A stretch of 64,000 nucleotides of DNA from Bombyx mori (GCF_030269925.1 NC_085132.1:3494501-3558500), one strand, 5' to 3'; positions 31,601-42,070 are shown, numbered from the stretch's first letter. Notes: a model not told the origin generated them from the sequence alone. Translations and numbers: made by a program.

Positions 31601-33811
31601 CTCAGACAATGCTTGGCGCTCAGCTGATTGCAAGTGCATGCCTTCATCATCCCGAAGCATGTTAGCAGAAGCTATGCACACACCACGAGACATAGGTTCA
31701 AAAAGTAATTTATAATGCACCTTAGCATCAGTACTAAAATACCATTCATGACGATGAAAATCAATAATAACTTTGGCAGCATTAATAAAATCAATACCCA
31801 GTAAAGTTTCATTATCATTAGAATCAGGGAAGATTATAAATGGAATATCAATCACTATGTGTTCTAACCTCACTGGTAATATGGTTGTCAATACATCCAT
31901 ATTCCGAACATGCCCATCAGCAAGTTTGACTCGCCTAGTGGAGGGAGTAAGAGGGTGACCTTTATGCAGAAGGAGAGCATACAGCGTGTGACCAGCAATA
32001 CAATGCTTAGCTGCTGTATCTATAAGTGCAGTACCCTGTTTACCGAGAACTTGAATTTTGAAAATAGGCCGTAAATGCAAATACCTATCATCACTCTCAC
32101 GGTCGTACACGGACGCTACAACACTTCCCTCACATGTACAATAATTAAAATTCAAACAATTATCAATTTCCACACATTCGTTAATTTTTCCAAAATTACA
32201 CTTACTGCCTTTTGTGTCACAGTCATGGTTAGTTGAAAATTTTAAATTATTACAATTTGGTTCAATTATTTGATTATAAGGTAAAAATGAGTTCTTACAT
32301 TTAGGTCTAGTTCCCTGGTTATAACAAATATTTAAATTTTTACACTTTGTCCGAACATCTTGATTATATAAAACATGAGAATCACAAAAGGTTGGCATCT
32401 CATTATTACTAGTGCAATTACAGTTAATATTCTTTGACACAGAATCATTACAGGCATGAAAATAAGATTTTCTGGAAGTAGGGCCTCTGTTAATGGTAGC
32501 ATAATTAATATTTGCATCCCGGTTACAAAAATTTTGACATTCAAAATTACTCAGAAAATTATTTTTGTCATGCTGCTTAACATCATACATTGCATTCTGA
32601 ACAGGTAAATTAGAACTAATTGTGTTAGTATTATTAACATTACACTGAACACTATAAAACGCATTATTGTCATTTTGCACACCCTCGGAAAAATTAGATT
32701 GACTTTGCTCACCTCGGTTGTTTAACTTACGGCACTGTTCCCGTGCATGTCCAAACCGTTTGCAGTAGGAGCACACTGGACGCTGTTTCTTCGTGGTCAC
32801 GAATTGCTCTGCAGAACCCGGCACAGCAGCGGCAGGCGTGGCAACGGTAGGCTGGGCGACAGCGACAGGCACAGCGGTGGCGGGCACGACGGCCGCGGCA
32901 GAGTTTGGAAAGCGCGCGCGCGGCGCCGGGGCACTCGCACGAGCGGCGCACGGTTCAGGCAGACTCGCAGCCTGGGCCGGCTGGGCACGGATCGAACGCA
33001 CACCACTAGTGGACGACACTGGTCTCGATTGAGTCTCCTCTATCGAATCTTCTATATTCCGAGCATGGTTTAATAATGAATTGAAAGATGTGATTTCTTC
33101 ACGGCGCAATCTTGTGCGTATTCTATTATGAAGCAACCCGTATATCATATCAAGTTGTACTTTTTCAGTAATATCATCCCGCGGTAGCTTTGCCATAAGC
33201 GCACGAATACGAGCAACAAACTTGTCTGTGTTTTCTTTATCCTGCGGGGAAGCAAATATTTCCAAATATATTCTATGTGGTGGAAGGCGGGTGCCATATG
33301 CATATATTAAATTTTCTTTGGCTTCGTTCCAAGTGGAGATGTGATGCTTTAATCCTAGCCACCACGTAGCTGCGTCAGCAGACAAAAGCATGGCTAGGCC
33401 TCGTATGATGTTAGCGTCAGATACTTGAACGCATTCTGTATAGCTTTCAATTGCATCTATAAAGGCCTCAACAGATTCACCAGGTGCACCGCTGAAAGAA
33501 GCTCTGCAACGCGCCAAGGTACCATCTACGTTCACTGGGGGCATCGGCGGAGGAGCCGGAGTCGACGATCTTTGTTCCATCACGTACGACATAATGTTCT
33601 TAAATGTTTCGGCCTGCGAACGTTGCAGCGAGGCCATCAACGCTGAAACATCATCCAAGTTGAACGTAGAATTGTTGCTACGTGATTCGGCGTGGGGGCG
33701 ATCATGGGGGCTATCATGCTCCTCGTGATTTTCGTTGGCATTTGCATCTGCAGCAGGAATAACGTCGTCTTCGCGACGTTGCTGGCGATCTTGATTTCTA
33801 GTTAAAGGCAT
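28625..33811 (-). CDS. gag-pol: Gag-Pol polyprotein of a Ty3/Gypsy retrotransposon, intact single ORF
   Basis: Uninterrupted 1728-residue ORF. Domains in order: a Gag capsid region (~95-265) with WWLGLKHHISTW; a zinc knuckle C-x2-C-x4-H-x4-C (CSYCKRFGHAREQC, ~346-360); a Cys/Asn-rich spacer (~375-570); an aspartic protease with LIDTAAKHCIAG (~594), where the usual D-T/S-G is D-T-A; a reverse transcriptase with the YLDD active site (~920); RNase H starting RTDASNYALGAVLAQ (~1070); an integrase with an HHCC zinc finger (GHAG...CIHCQRYK, ~1295-1330); and a DDE core with AVDLFGP (~1342), SDNGVQF (~1407) and NPAERKNRD (~1443). Gag and Pol are in one frame, so no frameshift is needed. The start is the first ATG, ~115 bp after the 5' LTR. 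The stop lies inside the 3' LTR. Confidence 0.96.
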   Translation of the reverse strand: MPLTRNQDRQQRREDDVIPAADANANENHEEHDSPHDRPHAESRSNNSTFNLDDVSALMASLQRSQAETFKNIMSYVMEQRSSTPAPPPMPPVNVDGTLARCRASFSGAPGESVEAFIDAIESYTECVQVSDANIIRGLAMLLSADAATWWLGLKHHISTWNEAKENLIYAYGTRLPPHRIYLEIFASPQDKENTDKFVARIRALMAKLPRDDITEKVQLDMIYGLLHNRIRTRLRREEITSFNSLLNHARNIEDSIEETQSRPVSSTSGVRSIRAQPAQAASLPEPCAARASAPAPRARFPNSAAAVVPATAVPVAVAQPTVATPAAAVPGSAEQFVTTKKQRPVCSYCKRFGHAREQCRKLNNRGEQSQSNFSEGVQNDNNAFYSVQCNVNNTNTISSNLPVQNAMYDVKQHDKNNFLSNFECQNFCNRDANINYATINRGPTSRKSYFHACNDSVSKNINCNCTSNNEMPTFCDSHVLYNQDVRTKCKNLNICYNQGTRPKCKNSFLPYNQIIEPNCNNLKFSTNHDCDTKGSKCNFGKINECVEIDNCLNFNYCTCEGSVVASVYDRESDDRYLHLRPIFKIQVLGKQGTALIDTAAKHCIAGHTLYALLLHKGHPLTPSTRRVKLADGHVRNMDVLTTILPVRLEHIVIDIPFIIFPDSNDNETLLGIDFINAAKVIIDFHRHEWYFSTDAKVHYKLLFEPMSRGVCIASANMLRDDEGMHLQSAERQALSEFLIRHESIFTAGGGPTPFIEHCIDTGDHPPIAVPPYRLNPSKKETMKNEIEKMLADDIIEECESAWCSPALMIPKSNGNVRFCVDYRRLNEVTKSDTYPLPRIDDLLQSTKKNCYMTTIDLRSSYWQVMVREADRDKTAFVCPLGTYRFKRMPFGLKNAPATFQRLIDRLRSCAALKDVTVLAYLDDLLIISEGFQQHLQDLEAVFGRLSEFKLHVNREKCTFAKERVRYLGHVITPDGVSPDPEKVSAVLNMLEPSNLKHLRTFLQTCSWFRKFIPNFSKIAEPLTRLTKKNYTWIWGPEQTQAFKELKRLLTTAPVLVQANFKQPLVLRTDASNYALGAVLAQREGKDERPIEYASRLLTAAERNYSTTEREALAVVWAVERFRPYLDGQPIIIGSDHQPLRWLLSLKSPAGRLVRWALKLQEFDIRFEYTPGKANVVADTLSRPICSNETQNNCGICSVICDLPTKSPTQLRQDQLTDPEIQKIVTELEGVDELAAKRWSERGFLMEQGVLYRLNPDSDAEAPQLVIPAHQVTDILKELHDAPTAGHAGIDRTYQQVSRLFYFTGMRRIITDYVKACIHCQRYKAANTKPPGLLQTPVMNQRNEVLAVDLFGPLPPGKQGERWILLIEDTATRWTELFPLKEATAEACAHVLIEEYFMRFGLPRRLVSDNGVQFISAVMRQCMSILGIKQNLIPLYHPEANPAERKNRDLKTLLAQLVECDHTSWPNMLPVIRFALNNAKCRTTGMSPAYLSFGREMRSPTEVAHDLRAVLDKDNFVPQITPYLRKFVNSFSAVRERVETLQDKAKGYADRSRRPIETFNEGDMVLIKSHVLSKSAKGLTSKFVPKRDGPYRIVKKVSPTTYHVAHVDKPDEVLGKYHVNDLTLYRENQSDALPRPVMPKKKRGRPPNNVKTDSRVPGHMTTRHAEPCAEAPRLSPAAGGMVGLAPVPQPSSNEMLVQERGRPPGLEGEYVANRPVRHSRGRMPARYT
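28683..28696 (-). promoter_or_regulatory. Polypurine tract of the Gypsy element
   Basis: The minus strand reads AGAGGGGGAGTA immediately upstream of the 3' LTR start TGTAGC, as expected for the plus-strand primer. Confidence 0.75.
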
Positions 33812-33906
33812 TCTTTACAATTAAGCACCAACAGCATACAAATAGTTAGCAAATTTTTCACAAAAGCGTGCGCGCCATTTTGTTAGTCCAAGCAAGAAAA
33901 AAATTA

Positions 33907-33924
33907 GGAAACGTTGGGCAGCCA
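33907..33924 (-). promoter_or_regulatory. Primer-binding site of the Gypsy element
   Basis: Two bases downstream of the 5' LTR the minus strand reads TGGCTGCCCAACGTTTCC. It begins with the TGG expected opposite a tRNA CCA end and resembles tRNA-Lys-type primer sites (GCCCAACGT). Confidence 0.7.
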
Positions 33925-33926
33925 GA

Positions 33927-34178
33927 TATAGTGAGGGGTAGATCTCAGGGGGTATTTAAAACTATGGGTTAGTCACCAGTATCGAACTTCGAATTTTAAT
34001 CTTCCTTTAACACAAACAATTTTCAATTTTATACAATAAATACATTTAGACGCGGGCGCACGCTATTCACACTCTAAACGGAAGCGCCCGGAACATAGAT
34101 TATACACTGTTGAAAAGATTGACATAGATGCTAACTATGTATAGCGAGCGGGCATACGGCCGCGAGAGTGACGTACCG
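33927..34178 (-). repeat. 5' LTR of the Gypsy element, main piece
   Basis: 252 bp identical by eye to the 3' LTR, ending abruptly at ACGTACCG (plus strand), where the insertion begins. Confidence 0.92.
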
Positions 34179-34678
34179 CAGCTGTATCACGTATTTCGCA
34201 GACAATTAGCAGAAGACAAATATTGTGCAAATATTGCTGTCAACTGTCCATTTCGTATTACGGACTTACAACAAAAAAGCAGATCGCGGACCATCACTAG
34301 TGCTGCCTCTGCAGAGCGATTTGTGAAACTTTAGTGCATTCTTTTCTATACAACTAACAACAACTGGCCTAAAGTCGGTATTACGGATGCTTTTGTCTGC
34401 CACACAACAGCAGATATTTAGCAATTTCGTTTGTCAAATTTGCGACACCTTTTGTATCTGGTGCTGAATTGTTGCTAACTATCTGCAAGTGTAAAATTTG
34501 TGAAATTAAATTATTTTAACTTGATTTAGGTAAGTGTAATTGGTTTAGATCTTTATTTGTGTTTGTGTTTTCCATAATATTATCATTAAATACCACGCTG
34601 GGCAATTTAAGTACATTAATAATGTTGAGGTTATAAAGTTTATTTTTTACAAATTAATATTTCTTCTAGGTATGTACT

Positions 34679-36393
34679 ATGGACAGAGCTCAAATAATAA
34701 ATGGGGCTTTGGAGTCTAAGGAAATTAGGTCGGATACATACGAATCAGTGCGTTTGCGACGCTGTCTTCGTGATCAAGCCTGACCCCTTAATCTATCGGA
34801 AAGTTTGTTCAGAACACATTACAGAATTTCGAAACATCAATATTTACAATTGTGCTCTGAATTAAAGCCGTTAATAACCTAGATCATCAAGACGAACAAG
34901 AATACAAAGTAAAATGCAAGGTACTTATATTTATTCAATTTAACATTCTAATATGTGTAAATAATGAAGAAAATAAAAGATTCACAAAATCTTGTCTTCA
35001 AAAGTAGCATTGTTTTTTTGATTTCAGATTTATTCTTAACTAAATGTTTTAAACAACTTGTTTATACAGGTGTTAACAGCATTGCAAAATTTCATACCAG
35101 AAACCTGTGGGAATGAGCTTTTTGCATTTTGAGTTAGTAAATCCAATGCCATTAGGGAAGTGGCTATGGCATTAAACAATCTTCCAGTTTTATTGAAACA
35201 TTTAAAGTTTCTGCAAACAGTACAATGGGTCACAAGTTATTATAAACGGGTAAGTTAAATAATTATCTTATAGTATAGAGCACAAGAGTTCCACTGATTT
35301 TACAATTTCCACGAGTCAATCATATATATCAGTTATATTCTTGAAGCTTTATAACTATAGCTATATTTAGCTATATATAGCTATATTTAGCTATATATAG
35401 CTATATTTTAAACAGAGTTCTGAGAAATGTCAATTCCTGGTGAAACTGGAAAGGCCTTCAGGCCACCATTAATCTTTCCTCCATAAATTTTTTTTAATTC
35501 AAAATTTGTCTTATTTTTATAGTACATAAATATTTGAACAATAATAATTTTGTGATTGAAAACATAATATAATAGTAAATAAATTTCTTTTCATTATAGG
35601 TTTTACAATAAATTTGGCTTTCCTGGGGTTTCGGGGTGTATATATGGCACTCATTTGCACTTATCAGATCTTCTGTATATGAAGAAAGGTTTTAGAACCG
35701 CAAGCATTATCATTTCAAGAATGTGCAAATAGTAAGTATTTTGCTGAAGCCTATCATTCACAATAACAAACATTTGATAGTACTTATCTAAAGAATTAAA
35801 TTTTTCAGATCTGTGATAGTGATCTTAACATTTTAAGTATTGATGCAACATTTCATGATACATTTGTCTGGCTTATCACAACTGAATATGCCTATGCAGG
35901 ACCTGCACCATAATAGTAAAAAAGTTTGGTTTTTAGGCAAGTAAAACATCATGAGCTCTGTCTCGGTAACCTGACTACAAAATAATAATCTAAAACTATA
36001 TTTAAAACTGGGAAGGCCGTTAATATATAGTACTATAGTAATGTTTATTGTCATACCAGGAACACTGTTGACCATTGTGAGTATTGAAAGCCAGTTGGAG
36101 ATGCTTGTTGGTACATAGAGTACTGCATTATGATCATCATATGATGGCCAAGACCGTAATTGTTAGCTTGTATTGCATAACATGGCAAACACACATGGGT
36201 TTCTAGTGCCCCAACTCTCTGACGAAGATGCTGAAATTGATGTTTCTTATCAAATTCATAACATTGTATTTTTTGGGAGAGAAGAGGAAACACAGCACTT
36301 AGCACCATGTCAACATTCAAGGGTGGTTCAATTGGATTGTGGAGAACAGACATTAAATTTAGTCCAACCTCTGTATTCTAGTAATTTTATGTA
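34679..36393 (+). pseudogene. PIF/Harbinger (HARBI1-like) transposase relic
   Basis: Blocks of the family appear in order in different frames: MDRAQIINGALESKEIRSD; SLFRTHYRISKHQYLQLCSE (~34800-34860); VLTALQNFIPE near 35070, where the family has VLTALRFFATG; KFGFPGVSGCIYGTH (35611-35655), the block around the first catalytic Asp, here replaced by Tyr; ICDSDLNILSIDATFHDTFV near 35810-35870, where the family has HDSF; LKASWRCLL and LHNMANTHGF (36080-36190). Stops and frameshifts are frequent, and intron-like gaps separate the blocks. No function is retained. Confidence 0.75.
35361..35408. repeat. 20-bp tandem repeat
   Basis: CTATATTTAGCTATATATAG is repeated about 2.4 times. Confidence 0.85.
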
Positions 36394-36844
36394 GATATTT
36401 TTAAAACTGCTGTTCTTAATTATGTGAACTGAGAGGGCAAGAATAGCCTAATTATTTCTGCCTATTTTTTTTTAATTGTGCTTAGTGGAAATATACATAT
36501 TTCCTTAACATTTTTGTGTTTATAGTAAAGGATGGATTCATAACTATTTGAAAGCAAAATTGTGAGGTTGTTTTATTAAGACAATGTTTTAATCTGTCGT
36601 ACTCAATTTGTTCTGTATCATTTTATCTTTATGTTAATCCCGTTTGTATGTTGTGTTGTTATATATATTATTGTATATACTGCTGTTTTAAATAATAGAA
36701 TAGAATGAATAACAAATCGACTAGTAATTCATAATTCTAGATTTTCTTGGATACTTACATGAATATTACTTAGAAAATGAAAAACATAATTCATAATTTA
36801 GACAAAATGTGGATCAACCACCACTGATTTTTGTTCATTGTGAT

Positions 36845-37096
36845 AATAATAATAATAATATAAATATAAATATTTAACTGGTCCCGTGATAAGTTCGTAA
36901 AGAACTTGTGTTACAGGTACCAGATAACGGAAATAAATGTAAGATTTTTATTATACACATACATATATTTAATATACATCCATAACCCTGGAAAAGACGT
37001 TTATATTTATCATACAAATATCTTCCCTTGGCGGGATTCGAACCCGCGACCCCCTTGTGTAGCGACCATGTCACTTACCACTACACCAGTCGGCCG
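36845..37096 (-). mobile_element. tRNA-derived SINE (not Bm1)
   Basis: On the minus strand the head reads GGCCGACTGGTGTAGTGGTA (A box) and later GGGTTCGAATCCCGCC (B box). A unique body follows, then an AT-rich trinucleotide tail (TATTATTATTATT) at 36846-36870. This is the structure of a pol III SINE; the tail and body exclude a plain tRNA gene. Confidence 0.75.
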
Positions 37097-37394
37097 TTAG
37101 ATAAGTTTGATAATTATTATTTTTGTGTAATTTTGTTTTATTTGAATAATAATTCTTAAATTAGGAAATCGTAGTTTGTTTGTAATACATGTCCAACTTC
37201 TTGCCGCATGAAATTGAAGCCACAATTGAAATATAATATCGACTGCCGATAACTTCAAAGAAACATAACTGAACTTGGGGCCGAGGTAAGTAGGATGATA
37301 GCAAGGTGATATTCTATAACCCTATAGACTAGAAGCAGAACATGCCAAATACTGTGAGTACAAAATATACAATGAAGCTAAATACTGGTATTCT

Positions 37395-37656
37395 ACTGGT
37401 GGTAGGACCACTTGAGTGAGTCCGCACGCGTGAGTCCGCACGAGTAGGTACCACCACTCCGCCTATTTCTACCGTGAAGCAATGCGTAATGCGTTTCGTT
37501 TTGAAGGGTAGAGCAGCCGTTGTAACTATACTGAGACCTTAGAACTTATATCTCAAGGTGAGTGGCGCATTTACGTTGTAGATGGCTATGGGCTCCAGTA
37601 ACCACTTAACACCAGGTGGGCTGTAAGCTCGTCTACCCATCTTAGCAATAAAAAAA
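37395..37656 (+). mobile_element. Bm1 SINE, short form
   Basis: Starts ACTGGTGGTAGGACC, with a small internal duplication of GTGAGTCCGCACG, and ends GCAATAAAAAA. Confidence 0.88.
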
Positions 37657-38629
37657 TAAATAGTCATTTTGAAATGCTAAGTTGAGAGTAGTTTTATTAG
37701 CGTAAAATATACTCATTAGTGTCATAAAATTTACTGTAGTACCAGCCTAAAGTAAAACATATATTTGGATTTGCTTGACTATTGTAACAAGCGCTATTTC
37801 GTTTTTATGGTAATATAAACTATTACGGACTCAGCTAAAATTAAAACAAAATTGAACTTATTATTTTAAACAAGGTTTTTGCCGATATTGGTCAATTCCT
37901 TGAATTTTTTTATATATCTCAGCTGGAAGATGCGCGGCCCTGCGTACGAGCAGCCTCTGCTGAAATGAAAGCTGCATGAGCCAGTGGTTCGCCTTAGTTT
38001 CCATTTTCTCCTCTTTCTACAACTACAGCTCACGATGTGTCTACTCTTGTTTGTTGTCCGCTATAGTCTAGATAATATAATGATTGATTAACATTCTTAC
38101 TGCAGTGAGTGCAAAGAGTACCTGGTTAATTAATAAAAAGAACTTACTAAATATCGGCCTGATATTTGCAATGAAGCTTCTCTTAAGATGGCTTCGTCGA
38201 CGAAAAACTGGGCTAATTATAAAAATAAATATTTATTTATTGTCTTAAAATATTAGATTCATTTGTTTAAAAATAATATAGAACATTAAGTTAATGTCTG
38301 ACATGAAATTTCCTATTCACGTCATATTGCCCATGACCTTGGGTGAACATTATTTTGAATAGTCTGCACAGCTTTTATTTCCCTTCAAGCTGTGAAAGAC
38401 TGCACTATATTTCTGGTATTCAAATCAAAGCCTACTCTTGCCAAGTCAAACAAATCCACTATCTATTACTTGATAAAGAATAGCAGCATCTCGCCTAGAA
38501 TATCATCGACTGGTTGTTCTAGCGTTGTCGGCCTCATGTCGGCGTGAGATGGATTTGTTACACAGTTACACGTTATTATTGATAAAACCATAAAACTAAC
38601 TCATTTATTCTAGAATTTACTATTTGAAA

Positions 38630-39030
38630 TCGTCGTGGCCTAAGCGGTGTAGTAGAGACGGCCAACTTTCTAATAAAGATGCGACTGAACCAGTGTTAGA
38701 ATCCCGCAGGCAGATATCAATAAATCCAATGAAACACGTATTTGACATATATACATGGAAGACTTCCATGATTATGGATTCATTCATCTTTTATTTAAAA
38801 TCAAATTAGCAAATATTCTTTAAGAAATCGTTGGTGGTAGGGCGTTTGATTAACCCGCAAGACCACCATTCCGCCCATTTCTACCGCAAAGCAGTAATGC
38901 GTTGCAATTTGAAGAATGGGGCAGCCGTTTTGGTATACAGTTGAAACTCAGACCTCGTTTCTAAAGGTGGGGGCGGCATTCACGTTGTAAGGTCTATACC
39001 ACTTAACACTAGATGGGTTGTGAGCATATG
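38630..39030 (+). mobile_element. Bm1 SINE, decayed long form
   Basis: Head TCGTCGTGGCCTAAGCGG, middle GTAATGCGTT...GGGGCAGCCGTT, tail region CACTTAACACTAGATGGG; many substitutions and no A-tail. Confidence 0.75.
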
Positions 39031-39576
39031 TACTTAATTGTTAATGAAATTAATAAATTAGGCTATAATTTTGATCCATTCTTTTTTAAAATAGTTTCGT
39101 AACGTAAACAACTATCTGATTACAAATTATCAAACGATTGCAAAAAAAAATGTTATCAGTGTTTGACATGACACAATTACATTTTTATAGCTATTTTTCA
39201 AAATAAAGCAAAAATTATTATTAGATCACTTATTTTTAGTAACGCTTCATCGAAAAGAACAGAATTAGCAGCTCTCACTTGGCGTTTCAAACGTGAATTC
39301 CACTTAAACATTTTGAAATGTTTATATGTAACGCGCTTTTATAAATTCATTTGCCGGTTTGTTCAGCAAAAAAAAAAGTAATGTGGCTTTTTAGTGCCAA
39401 TTATTGCTACCCGATTGCGACTGGCGCTAGTTGTATGACAGAAAACTGCAGTAAGCGGTAAGCGAACAATCGCGGTACGTGATACGAAATAATTTGACGT
39501 TTTGCGATCGGTCGCGACGCGTCTGCACAACATCTGCAAAATTGTGGCTGTCGCAAATTTTTACGTGATCAGGGGG

Positions 39577-39593
39577 CCGGTCGGTTTGCTACA
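39577..39593 (-). repeat. 5' LTR of the Gypsy element, outer 17 bp beyond the insertion
   Basis: The plus-strand CCGGTCGGTTTGCTACA matches the end of the intact LTR (28666-28682). CCG is shared with 34176-34178 and is the probable 3-bp target duplication of the inserted element. Confidence 0.88.
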
Positions 39594-39849
39594 GAGTATT
39601 ATTAAAAAAAATTAACTTGTGCAAGATAGGTAATAGTCTGAGGTATGTTTTAAAATTAATTGCAGACTGATTGTCGGTTAGTTACAAATATAAACCTCAA
39701 GACATCGAAAATTTAGGGTTCGGAGAATCACTCATGGACTCTCGGCGGGCCGGATTAAATACTTTCGCGGGCCGGAGTTGGCCCGCAGGCCGTACTTTGC
39801 CCATCACTGATCTATAGCTATGTCCGGTAGGTACTTAGTTAACTGTAAG

Positions 39850-40375
39850 AGGTGAACTCCCCCGATGAAGGTCAAAGGCCGACCTGAGCGGGTAGAGGCC
39901 GCGCGGCACGCTACCAGCACTCTAGCGCGCTGCCAAGGAGTATCTATAATAGAGCAACCGGTTGGCGGTGTATCGCGTCCCGAACCGACAGGTTGGCTCT
40001 GGTCCAACGGAGTACTCTGGGACACCAGCGGCACCGTCTGGGCGGCCTGACGGGCTGTCGTACCGAGACGGCCGACGTTTTAGAGCCTTCGATTAGCCTT
40101 TAAGATTCCGTCGACCGGGCTTCCTTGGGGTGAGCTGCGCTGTCTGGTTGCAGTGTTGACCGCGGTAACCCCCCCTACCTCATCCGGTTTCTGACCTCGG
40201 AGGGGATCGGATACTTGGACGAAGAGTGCAGGGGAGTCGTTTAGTGGGTAGAGCCTTAACATTCCTTGGGCCCGCGGTCTGCTCCCAACACCTTGCAGAT
40301 CGTCACATACCCCTCGCGCCCCCTAGGCACGGGGACCTCGTAAGAGGTTCAGCCCACGGCCCAAAAAAAATATGT
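39850..40375. mobile_element. GC-rich repeat, probable LINE 3' region with A-tail
   Basis: A GC-rich island in AT-rich surroundings ends in GGCCCAAAAAAAA. No ORF is supported. The composition and tail suggest the 3' end of a non-LTR retrotransposon, clade unknown. Confidence 0.45.
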
Positions 40376-41285
40376 ACTTAACACTAGATGGCCGTCATGA
40401 TCTCGTACACCTCTAAATATAGTAAAAAAATGACCTCAGAATGATCTGTGAATCGTGCTCATTTTGGTTGGTCAAACATATACATAACTATTCACCGTGC
40501 TCCCTAAAATTTTAAGTATTATCTATGCTGAATAAGTCGTTGACAAAGTTACATTAAAAGCATCAAGGCCTACAAGTCAACTAGTAGACTGACATCGATG
40601 AATAGTCGTATAATATATTAGCAAGATCCATATCTTTTTCGTATCTAAGTAGACATAAGCAAACAAATTTTGACGTCGTAACGTCTTATAAATCTATGAA
40701 CATCGGCTGCACGCACGAAAAAGTGTCACGTTCCGTCTGGGTCTGAACGTGAAAGCGAAATCACGGAACAAGCGATAGAGAAGCACGATTGGCCCAAGTG
40801 TTAATGTAACGAAAAAAATTTGAATTTTCAATTAACTTATTTGTATTATACAGAATGATGATAGCTCAGTAATATTAAATAAATTCAATTCCTAGAAATA
40901 TGCAATATTTTTTTTAATGTTTCTGACGTTATCACCTAAAAATATCGTCCGTAAGCTGACTTTACAGAAAACCATTTCTTTTCTGTTAAAAAGTAACAAA
41001 TTTATTCCTTTTATCTTAACCAGTCTCAACGACTTGAAAATTAACATAAATTGTACATCTTCCTTTTACTTTAAAAATTCAAATCAAATTACATTCCCTT
41101 CAACAAAAATAACAATAATTTGAATGTGTTGATGATTTATACCTTAACGTATTTTATCTTGTTATAAAAATCCTACATAAATATGTTGAAAATTATTCTA
41201 GAATAATAACAACCGATTGTACATAATTCCAAATCAGTGGAAATTCATCGATGGTAATATGAAATGAAATAACAACTTTTTTTTT
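40376..41285. other. Intergenic spacer upstream of XPR1
   Basis: AT-rich; no gene or classified repeat recognised. Family D follows at 41285-41697, leaving about 370 bp of unique sequence before the XPR1 start codon at 42071, where its promoter and 5' UTR should lie. Confidence 0.45.
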
Positions 41286-41697
41286 TTTTAAGAGATTTTA
41301 TGACCTGGTAACTAAGACCTTTAAGTCATATCTTATTTTACTTTATATTCTTAATTTTATGAAAAATGATAATATGGAGTGAAATGAAATGAAGATGATT
41401 AATTTGAGACATTAATCAACTGGGATGAAATTTAATGAAATTAAATGATATGGGATGAAATATAATCGCAGTAAAATGGTGGTCATTTACTGAGATTTTT
41501 TCAGTGGACTTTTTGGAGGAACCTGAGAAGTTACGTCCAGCAGCTTTGTTTCATTTTCCCACATTTGTGCACTTTCACAGATATTAAACAGTTAATAAAC
41601 CACCATTATTACACATTTAAACCTGAAGAAACACTAAATAGACAAAATAAAACAAATCACACAACTTCACTCCTCGCGTTCCCGCCAAAAAGTCCTG
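41285..41697 (-). repeat. Family D repeat, copy 2
   Basis: AGAGATTTTATGACCTGGTA to TTCCCGCCAAAAAGTCC, inverted relative to copy 1. Confidence 0.82.
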
Positions 41698-42070
41698 AAA
41701 TAACAACGATAGCATCTAAATTATAGATTATACACTTAGGGATTTAGATATATGTTAAATATTAATTGGGTAATCTATGTATTTGACAAAAGCGTTTGAA
41801 TTTTTGTGTTTTACGTAAAACCAAAAGAGAAAAACACAACTTACAGAACAGGTTTTCACTAACAATTATAAACTGTTTATTATTCTAAGTTTGTAGTGTG
41901 TCATTACAATCATTCCAGTGTTTTATAAATACGTTAAAAGTACATATATTGAGGTCGTTGTTATCTTTTTATCAATAGACAAACTTAGTTGATTGAACAA
42001 TTTTATTGTTGACAGTTTTCAGTGTTATTTAGTCTCCGTTTTAGAAAGACGTGTTCTTTAAATTTTTATA

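Larger units (their letters stand above)
34179..39576 (+). mobile_element. 5.4-kb composite insertion carrying a decayed PIF/Harbinger-like transposon
   Basis: It interrupts the Gypsy 5' LTR between copies of CCG. The left end reads CAGCTGTATCACGTATTT and the right end, reversed, CCCCCTGATCACGTAAAA: imperfect inverted ends sharing CTG.ATCACGTA. Both ends also carry TTGTGCA-like subterminal text. Inside are a Harbinger-type transposase relic (34679-36393), a tRNA-derived SINE (36845-37096) and two Bm1 SINEs (37395-37656, 38630-39030). A 3-bp duplication is typical of PIF/Harbinger, although CCG is not its usual TWA target. Confidence 0.7.
28417..39593 (-). mobile_element. Ty3/Gypsy LTR retrotransposon, with a 5.4-kb insertion in its 5' LTR
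   Basis: The element reads on the minus strand. The 3' LTR is 28417-28682. The 5' LTR is in two pieces, 33927-34178 and 39577-39593, because 34179-39576 is inserted in it. The outer end TGTAGCAAACCGACC (reverse of 39593-39579) is missing next to 34178 but present at 39579-39593, exactly as in the 3' LTR. GAGT at 28413-28416 and 39594-39597 is the 4-bp target duplication usual for Gypsy elements. Without the insertion the element is ~5.8 kb. The 252 bp shared by the two LTRs look identical, so integration was recent. No env-like ORF is present. Confidence 0.93.

Noticed and set aside
32747..33073. Plus-strand ORFs rich in Arg/Gly
   Set aside because: Antisense shadows of the Gag region of the retrotransposon.
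34128..34334. 68-residue ORF crossing the LTR/insertion junction
   Set aside because: Half lies in the LTR and half in the inserted element; no family resemblance.
37025..37096. tRNA-like sequence with A and B boxes
   Set aside because: It continues into a unique body and a TATTATT tail, as in a SINE, and the 5' and 3' halves do not form a convincing acceptor stem.
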